A DNA stretch of 64,000 nucleotides, taken from the NCBI GenBank assembly GCA_964549505.1, contig CAZJVD010000002.1, positions 186,001-250,000 on the forward strand, read 5' to 3'. Source of the stretch: CAZJVD01 sp964549505 (GTDB lineage: Bacteria > Bdellovibrionota > UBA1018 > CAZJVD01). Of this stretch, positions 59,034 through 64,000 are shown in pieces. The position numbers and the translations under genes are program-made. Within the stretch, counting starts at the first letter, position 1. The number at the start of each line of letters is the position of its first letter. The notes under the pieces were generated by a model. That model was not told where the DNA came from, searched no databases, and worked only from the letters and a program-made list of their open reading frames with translations.

Positions 59034-60248
59034 CTATATGTCAAATGCGGTGCGAGAAAACCCCGTAGAGCTTTGACGAGCCTTGAGCAATCGCTCGAAG
59101 TCGAGCTTCATGAAGACAGGATAGTGATCACTCGGCAAAACACGACGCTCTGCTTTGGTCGTCGGAAGATTCATGATCGTGCCGTTCTTGTTTCGATACC
59201 GAACGACGTACGAATCGACCACAAACTCAGCAAGATCGGGCGAAACAAGAAAAGCATCTAACTGGCTGTAGTGCGTTGGTGCGCCGTCAGGAAAGTAAGT
59301 GTGCGTCGTTCGTGCAAGGCCGGTCTCTCCACGCAACGTGAGCGTGTCGAGAAGATGCGCTTCCGTCAAAAGAGCGTTGACCTGTCGGTTCACCGGGTCG
59401 GCCAAATCGTGATTGAAATCGCCGCCCATGATCACGGGCGCTGTTCCTCCATGGCGTTGACCACGTTCGATCAAAATCTCCGCCATGCGCTTGTGTTGAG
59501 CGTTCCGCCAAATCTTCGATTCGATATCGCCGTCACGATCGCGCTGACTCTTCGAGTGCGTGCCTGCCAAGTAAAACAAGACATTATTTGGCGTTCCTGG
59601 CGCGGAACCATACGGTCGCACCGTGATGATCGGGAACTCCCGAGCGAACAGCGATTCGGATCGTCGTGTTACGGGATCATCCCACTTTGCTCCCGCGTAC
59701 GTCTCGATTTCATAATTGAATGGTAGATCGCGTTTGATCAGAGCGCCGACCCGAATTCCCCGTTCGTCGTTACCCGGAAACTCAATCACCAAATACTCGC
59801 CGTTCAGAAACTCTCTATTGAAACGTTCGAGAATACCAAGTGTCTCGATCTCCTCCACCAAAATGATATCCGGATTCGCATCCCGAATCGTTTCTACCAT
59901 CCAACGCGTCTGATACGCGGGTTTCGGGCGAGCGTCGCTGTACTGACGAAAAGTACCCCCTTCAAGTTTCTTACTTCCGACGAAGGTGTAGAAGTTGAGA
60001 CTGTTCCACGTCATCATCCGAAGGGTCTTGACCTCACCGATCGCTCGATGCGGGTGACCCGCGATCGGAGTGTTCGCGATGAAGTTCGGCGTGCTGGCAC
60101 TTAAAAGTGTATTGCAGTTGAACCGCGCCGGAACGTCAGTGGAAAAATCAGATTGAAAAGCAGAAACTGTGAGACTGAGAGCAAGTGCGACCCAGGCGAT
60201 CACGTTATTTTGCCGGCTTCGGTTGAGGCGTGAACTCCAACGAAGCAC
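59034..60248 (-). CDS. Secreted endonuclease/exonuclease/phosphatase (EEP) family protein
   Basis: The protein has about 404 residues with a hydrophobic N-terminus (NNVIAWVALALSLTVSAFQ). EEP motifs: MTWNSLNFYTF (Asn), LVEEIETLG (metal-binding Glu), GTHSKSQ, IMGGDFNHDLADP (catalytic Asp and Asn) and LPSDHYPVFMKLDF (Asp-His). The family includes secreted DNases and sphingomyelinase-like phosphodiesterases; DNA is the more likely substrate by motif. Start codon uncertain: GTG 60248 overlaps the upstream gene by 44 bp, and GTG 60203 is an alternative 1 bp after its stop. Confidence 0.75.
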   Translation of the reverse strand: MLRWSSRLNRSRQNNVIAWVALALSLTVSAFQSDFSTDVPARFNCNTLLSASTPNFIANTPIAGHPHRAIGEVKTLRMMTWNSLNFYTFVGSKKLEGGTFRQYSDARPKPAYQTRWMVETIRDANPDIILVEEIETLGILERFNREFLNGEYLVIEFPGNDERGIRVGALIKRDLPFNYEIETYAGAKWDDPVTRRSESLFAREFPIITVRPYGSAPGTPNNVLFYLAGTHSKSQRDRDGDIESKIWRNAQHKRMAEILIERGQRHGGTAPVIMGGDFNHDLADPVNRQVNALLTEAHLLDTLTLRGETGLARTTHTYFPDGAPTHYSQLDAFLVSPDLAEFVVDSYVVRYRNKNGTIMNLPTTKAERRVLPSDHYPVFMKLDFERLLKARQSSTGFSRTAFDI

Positions 60249-60639
60249 GTGTTGTCTCGCACTGATACAGAGGCGGATTCACCGTCGCCACACGACAGGA
60301 GAGACCGCCAACAGACTTCCTGACTCCTGCAGGACCAGCCTGTTCCGTGACATTCAGTGCTCGATAGATCGCTTGGGGATCATAATGATCGCCGTCCAAT
60401 GTCGCGTAACAACTGTAAGTCGTACCTGACAACGGGTCGAGGACGCCCATATCGATCGAGAGTTGGCAGAGCAAACCGCCCACACTCTTCTGATACCTCG
60501 TCACGGTACCATCCACGAGCAACGCATCCGATGCATTCAGCGCATGGTAGATCTGTTCTGATTCCAATCCGGCTCGGCCACTGAGCGATACAAGTGTTCC
60601 CAACATGGTCACACCTAAGAAAAGCAACGTTCTCAACAT
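60205..60639 (-). CDS. Secreted protein with two repeated domains
   Basis: The protein has 144 residues; ATG 60639 is set by GGGGGGAA just upstream. Signal peptide MLRTLLFLGVTMLGTLVSLSG. Two homologous units of about 55 residues follow: QIYHALNASDALLVDGTVTRYQKSVGGLLCQLS...TYSCYA and AIYRALNVTEQAGPAGVRKSVGGLSCRVA...LYQCETT, each with the KSVGGLxC core and a second Cys, so each unit probably forms a disulphide. No family is recognised. The next gene starts at or just after its stop. Confidence 0.65.
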   Translation of the reverse strand: MLRTLLFLGVTMLGTLVSLSGRAGLESEQIYHALNASDALLVDGTVTRYQKSVGGLLCQLSIDMGVLDPLSGTTYSCYATLDGDHYDPQAIYRALNVTEQAGPAGVRKSVGGLSCRVATVNPPLYQCETTRASLEFTPQPKPAK

Positions 60640-60692
60640 GATTCCCCCCAATCGAATTTTTATGAAAACCCCAGACCCACAGAACTTTTAAA

Positions 60693-61691
60693 TCAAGGAA
60701 GCTCGTCTGACAAGAACTTACGAATCCGCTGCATCAGACGCTCGCGCTGAAGACAGTGAAGAATATCGTGCATCACTCCGGGAACGGTAAACCAGGTCCA
60801 AGGCTTTCCGAGATCGTACCCGCGCTGAAGAAGCTGTTCGACCCGGTCCTGCGAAACAAGATGATCGTGCTCTGCTTGTGCGACCAGAAGCGGGACAGCA
60901 TCGGGCCCCTGGGGCCAGTGACGAATCTTCATATGGGCATCGCGCATTCCAGAGATCATCTCGGTGTAAGACCTCAATGTGATCGCCGTGGACCGTAGCG
61001 GATCGTTCGCAACTCTTCGAATCTCAACTGGGTCGTCCATGACATTTTCAGGACCCCCGAGCCAACCGGCTTCAATCTCTGTCGAACGTAGAAACGGAAT
61101 CCAGCTGATCGCATACACCAAGGGATCCGTAAACATGAGCGGCGGCACACGATCAATCGGATCGATAACCGATCGTAAGGAAAGCGCCGGTGCGACCAAA
61201 AAAACACGATCCACCTTGAACGGAAGCTCGTCGCGTTCCATCAGACGAAAGGTCACGAGACCGCCCAGACTGAATCCCCCAAGAATCAAAGGATGCCCAG
61301 GAAAGCGATCAACCACGCTCGAAACCACACGACGAAGATCCGACACGAGATCGTCAAAGTCCTCGACGTCACCACGATCACCCTCCGAACGCCCGTGCCC
61401 ACGGATATCAGGAAGAGCTACGACGTATCCCAAGGGAACGAGCTCGCTTGCAAAGCGAACAAACTGTCCGCCATTGCCCCACATCCCGTGTTCGAAAACA
61501 ATCACACCACGAATTGAGAGAGACGGTGCGGGAACCAACACACGAACAAAGATTTCCGTGTGATGCTTACCCTGAACGAAATACTCGATAGGCGTCGAAG
61601 CCAGAGCGCTCCAGGACGTCCCGATGATTGCTAAAAGACCCAGCATTTTTCTACTTACTGTTTTAAGAGCCCGTGTCTTCCTTGTCACCAT
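60693..61691 (-). CDS. Secreted alpha/beta hydrolase (serine lipase/monoacylglycerol lipase-like)
   Basis: The protein has 332 residues with a signal-like hydrophobic segment (KMLGLLAIIGTSWSALAS). The nucleophile motif is GGFSLGG (Gly-x-Ser-x-Gly) near 148, with HGMWGNGG, and the RGHGRSEGDRG region of the oxyanion side. Asp in AQAEHDHLVS and His in PGVMHDI complete a likely catalytic triad. The layout (GHGRSEG) resembles monoacylglycerol lipases and other serine aminopeptidase-like hydrolases. Substrate unknown. Confidence 0.82.
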   Translation of the reverse strand: MVTRKTRALKTVSRKMLGLLAIIGTSWSALASTPIEYFVQGKHHTEIFVRVLVPAPSLSIRGVIVFEHGMWGNGGQFVRFASELVPLGYVVALPDIRGHGRSEGDRGDVEDFDDLVSDLRRVVSSVVDRFPGHPLILGGFSLGGLVTFRLMERDELPFKVDRVFLVAPALSLRSVIDPIDRVPPLMFTDPLVYAISWIPFLRSTEIEAGWLGGPENVMDDPVEIRRVANDPLRSTAITLRSYTEMISGMRDAHMKIRHWPQGPDAVPLLVAQAEHDHLVSQDRVEQLLQRGYDLGKPWTWFTVPGVMHDILHCLQRERLMQRIRKFLSDELP

Positions 61692-61755
61692 GTCCCGAGT
61701 GCGAAGCTTTCCTTGAGATACGCATTTTTGTGACTATGGTATGGGGTGCTCCAGA

Positions 61756-62532
61756 ATGAACTTAAAGAAATACAAATTAGGCTCACCGTTTTTAGCCCTG
61801 TTCCTTATTTCAATTCAAACTGCTTTGGCCGATTGCCCGCGCGCCTTAGAACAGATGAAAGGCATCCACTTCATCGACCTCCAACAAGTTATCTCCGAAG
61901 AATATGGGCAACAACTCTTTGAAATTCTTGAAAAACACCGCGATGTTGATTTTTGGCCCTCTTATAAAAGGCGTTTCTTCTATTCGGTTTTTATGCAACG
62001 TCCGCATCAGACTTTTCGTTTTTTTGATCGCGACACAGAAAAACGCGATTCCTTTGGAGATCAGACAGCGATCGAGAATATTCGGATCTGGCAAAAACAA
62101 GAACAGATGAATTTGGAACCATTGATCGAAGCCGTCCAGCAGCTAACGGGCTATTCGACGACGCTCAAAAAGCAAGGAATCGTGATCACCAGTTTGGCCC
62201 TGGTTGAAATCCGACGATATGCTCAAAACCTCAAAGTAGACCACATGGAGATTCAACGTCATAAAGATGCGGGACCTTTTATTACTTTTGTCATTACTTT
62301 ACATGGTCCCACCACACAAGTGAGTATGAGTAAAACACTATTGGGGAGTTTGTTCTCAAAGTGGGTAGACGCACCTCCTTTAACCGCGATTGGATTTTTT
62401 GGAAAACCTCCAAAAGGGACCAGAGCCTGCAATTGGCCGCAGAGTTTAGTTCACCGGGGCAGAAAACCAGGTCCACAGGGACGCTTGGTGCTCATAGTGC
62501 GGTATGATTGTGAACTTGCTTCGAATCATTAG
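61756..62532 (+). CDS. Secreted protein of unknown function in the AT-rich end
   Basis: The protein has 258 residues; ATG 61756 begins a signal peptide (NLKKYKLGSPFLALFLISIQTALA). The DNA here is visibly richer in A and T than in most of the window, which is a sign of a different origin or lower expression. The mature part has many aromatic residues (DFWPSYKRRFFYSVFMQRPHQTFRFFDRD) and a PRALEQMKG segment. No family is recognised. Probably periplasmic. Confidence 0.55.
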   Translation: MNLKKYKLGSPFLALFLISIQTALADCPRALEQMKGIHFIDLQQVISEEYGQQLFEILEKHRDVDFWPSYKRRFFYSVFMQRPHQTFRFFDRDTEKRDSFGDQTAIENIRIWQKQEQMNLEPLIEAVQQLTGYSTTLKKQGIVITSLALVEIRRYAQNLKVDHMEIQRHKDAGPFITFVITLHGPTTQVSMSKTLLGSLFSKWVDAPPLTAIGFFGKPPKGTRACNWPQSLVHRGRKPGPQGRLVLIVRYDCELASNH

Positions 62533-62645
62533 TGGGGATGGCGGGAGGACCGGAAAAGTAAACAAACACGGGCAACTAGTTGGGTCTATCAAACTTGAAA
62601 TAATTGAGGTTAGGAATTCATTATTTCGCTGAACGAGGAAGACCC

Positions 62646-63167
62646 TCACTTTAAATTTTTAAGTGAAAATGGTTCACGAGGACAGGGGCCTTTGTCTCCA
62701 TCGTGGGCGTCGAAGCAAAGTCCGTGTTCGTTAGCGATCACCATAAATTTCAGGGATTTTCCATTACTGGGAAAGACACCGAGGCTAGGAAAAATATGCT
62801 TGCGATCGTTTTTTGCTTTTGGTTTGGTCAGATCACCTATGCCACCGGTATAAATAATTTTTCCTGTCTTAAGTATTTTCCCGATCTTTCGAAGACCGTC
62901 AAAACATTCTTTTTTATCGAGCACATTCGGCCGCGCCAACGTAATAACCGTATTTTGATCATCTAATATATACATTAAAAAGCCGTGAGCCTCTTCAATC
63001 TCATGGCCGGGTTGTGGCTCACATTCAAGCAAAACACGATCAGGAGTAACCTTCAGCTCCACTGCGTTTCCATGTTGGTTGAGCAGCTCGAAAGAAGATG
63101 TGGCGCACCCACACACTAAAAAAAATAATACATAGGGGACGATGTTATTCCTGTTTAAGAAGGCCAT
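62646..63167 (-). CDS. Lipoprotein of unknown function
   Basis: The protein has 173 residues from ATG 63167 (GAAG upstream); ATG 63197 with GAAGAG is a possible earlier start. The N-terminus NRNNIVPYVLFFLVCGCATSS carries a lipobox (VCGC) with Cys21. The mature part has a few Cys and a KKECFDGLRKIGKIL segment and ends basic. It lies in the AT-rich end segment between an orphan secreted gene and the Fic gene. No family is recognised. Confidence 0.55.
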   Translation of the reverse strand: MAFLNRNNIVPYVLFFLVCGCATSSFELLNQHGNAVELKVTPDRVLLECEPQPGHEIEEAHGFLMYILDDQNTVITLARPNVLDKKECFDGLRKIGKILKTGKIIYTGGIGDLTKPKAKNDRKHIFPSLGVFPSNGKSLKFMVIANEHGLCFDAHDGDKGPCPREPFSLKNLK

Positions 63168-63230
63168 AGTGACTTCGATAAATTTCAAGTGCTTCATCTC
63201 TTCTTGGCCATAAAGTCTGCATTCACAAGA

Positions 63231-64000
63231 TCATTTCGCTTCGGTTTTTAGAACCTCCAAATACTTTTTATACCCAAACATTCGATTGCGTTTCGCACCC
63301 GTTGTTTCTTCAAGAATGCCATTCTTGATCAAAACATCCACGGCTTTCGCCGCCGTTGGCTTGGATGTTTTGAGGAGCTTGACGACCTGATTGATCGTTA
63401 GAACAGGATGATTTGGAAGTTCCTCGAAAAGACGGATCGCTGGAACCACCACTTTGGGCGATAAAAGAAGACGTTTGCGATCCCGATCAAAGAGACGAAA
63501 AAGCTCTTGTGATGTTTGAATGCCCTCTTTGCTCGACGAGCAAACGCCCTCAAGGAAAAACCTAACCCAACCTTCCCAGTCTCCTTCAGCACGAACAGCA
63601 TCCAAGCGCCGATAGTATTCCTGCTGATGACGCTTGAAATGCAAACTCAGGTAAAGAAGTCGTGCATCTAGAAGTCCCCATGCCTCGAGCAGAAGTGCAA
63701 TGAGGAGCCTTCCAAGCCTTCCATTGCCATCGAGAAACGGATGAATCGTTTCGAATTGAACGTGAATCAGGGCAATTTTTATCAGTGTATTCTCTTGACT
63801 ATCCCTATGAAGATAAGACTCAAGCGCTTGCATACATCCACGCATTTCGGTGGGAGGTGGCGGAACAAAGTGTGCATTGCCCGGCCTCGACCCGCCGATC
63901 CAGTTCTGAGAGTTTCTGAATTCACCCGGTTGCTTAGACGCACCACGAACCCCGCGCATCAGCCGCTTGTGCATTTCTTTAATGAGCCGCAAAGAGAGCG
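63231..64000 (-). CDS. Fic-domain protein (N-terminus cut off by the window)
   Basis: About 256 residues of the C-terminal part are visible; the frame is still open at the window edge, so the N-terminus lies outside. The Fic active site is HPFLDGNGRLGRLLIAL, with the catalytic His and phosphate-binding Asn/Gly-Arg, and the upstream helix region (RLIKEMHKRLMRGVRGASKQPGEFR) is typical. After the Fic core there is a winged-helix-like segment (LTINQVVKLLKTSKPTAAKAVDVLIKNGILEETTG). Fic proteins AMPylate target proteins; a self-inhibitory motif may lie in the missing part. Confidence 0.9.
   Translation of the reverse strand, partial: LSLRLIKEMHKRLMRGVRGASKQPGEFRNSQNWIGGSRPGNAHFVPPPPTEMRGCMQALESYLHRDSQENTLIKIALIHVQFETIHPFLDGNGRLGRLLIALLLEAWGLLDARLLYLSLHFKRHQQEYYRRLDAVRAEGDWEGWVRFFLEGVCSSSKEGIQTSQELFRLFDRDRKRLLLSPKVVVPAIRLFEELPNHPVLTINQVVKLLKTSKPTAAKAVDVLIKNGILEETTGAKRNRMFGYKKYLEVLKTEAK

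Overview
The window is a chromosomal segment of a moderately GC-rich Gram-negative bacterium. Coding density is high, most genes are housekeeping genes, and there is an unusually large share of small secreted proteins without recognisable families. The best guess from sequence alone is a Bdellovibrionota/Oligoflexia-like (former deltaproteobacterial) lineage. Reasons are an EF-G of the mitochondrial/spirochaete-Planctomycetes type rather than the ordinary one, an AgmX/PglI-type TonB-like protein, a bacterial serpin, and many signal-peptide proteins of unknown family. This placement is inference. I see no rRNA, tRNA, CRISPR array, transposase or prophage.

Left third (1-26.5 kb): the end of an outer-membrane protein; an OmpA-like secreted protein; a secreted HEXXH metalloprotease; a CBS-pair protein; an aldo/keto reductase; a CPA2 cation/proton antiporter; nitroreductase; typA; a Bcr/CflA-type exporter; two tandem secreted paralogues with duplicated upstream regions; pirin; a Gly-rich RRM protein; a periplasmic beta-carbonic anhydrase; a secreted M1 aminopeptidase; an FMN reductase; an acyl-CoA dehydrogenase; a TauE/SafE permease; a VOC protein; a FecR-like protein overlapping RNase D; prfC preceded by a striking 30-bp inverted repeat; and a protein with what look like two degenerate receiver domains.

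Middle (26.5-46.5 kb): on the minus strand, acyl-CoA synthetase and lytic transglycosylase, a secreted glycosyltransferase-like protein, the BolA/Grx4 iron-sulphur pair, and nth/polX. On the plus strand, bioY, a secreted protein, an M42 peptidase and the glycolytic set gap-pgk-tpiA, with a 17-bp palindrome just before gap. A repeat-rich 580-bp spacer follows, then secG, fusA, orn and dCMP deaminase, and a serpin.

Right third (46.5-64 kb): xthA, a DoxX protein, a Cys-rich small protein, a lipoprotein, a VTT/DedA-like membrane protein, apaG, patatin and htpX. Next comes a four-gene envelope cluster (TPR-like secreted protein, small secreted protein, TonB/AgmX-like protein, YceI), then kup and a second copy of the secreted glycosyltransferase-like family. 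The segment closes with a secreted EEP-family nuclease/phosphatase, a duplicated-domain secreted protein, a secreted hydrolase, and a more AT-rich end holding two secreted orphans and a truncated Fic protein.

The points most worth a second look are the inverted repeat with a related copy before orn, the two secreted glycosyltransferase-like paralogues, a PolX whose polymerase aspartates are replaced while its PHP nuclease is intact, the serpin, the gap palindrome, and the period-55 repeats at 41.1-41.3 kb.
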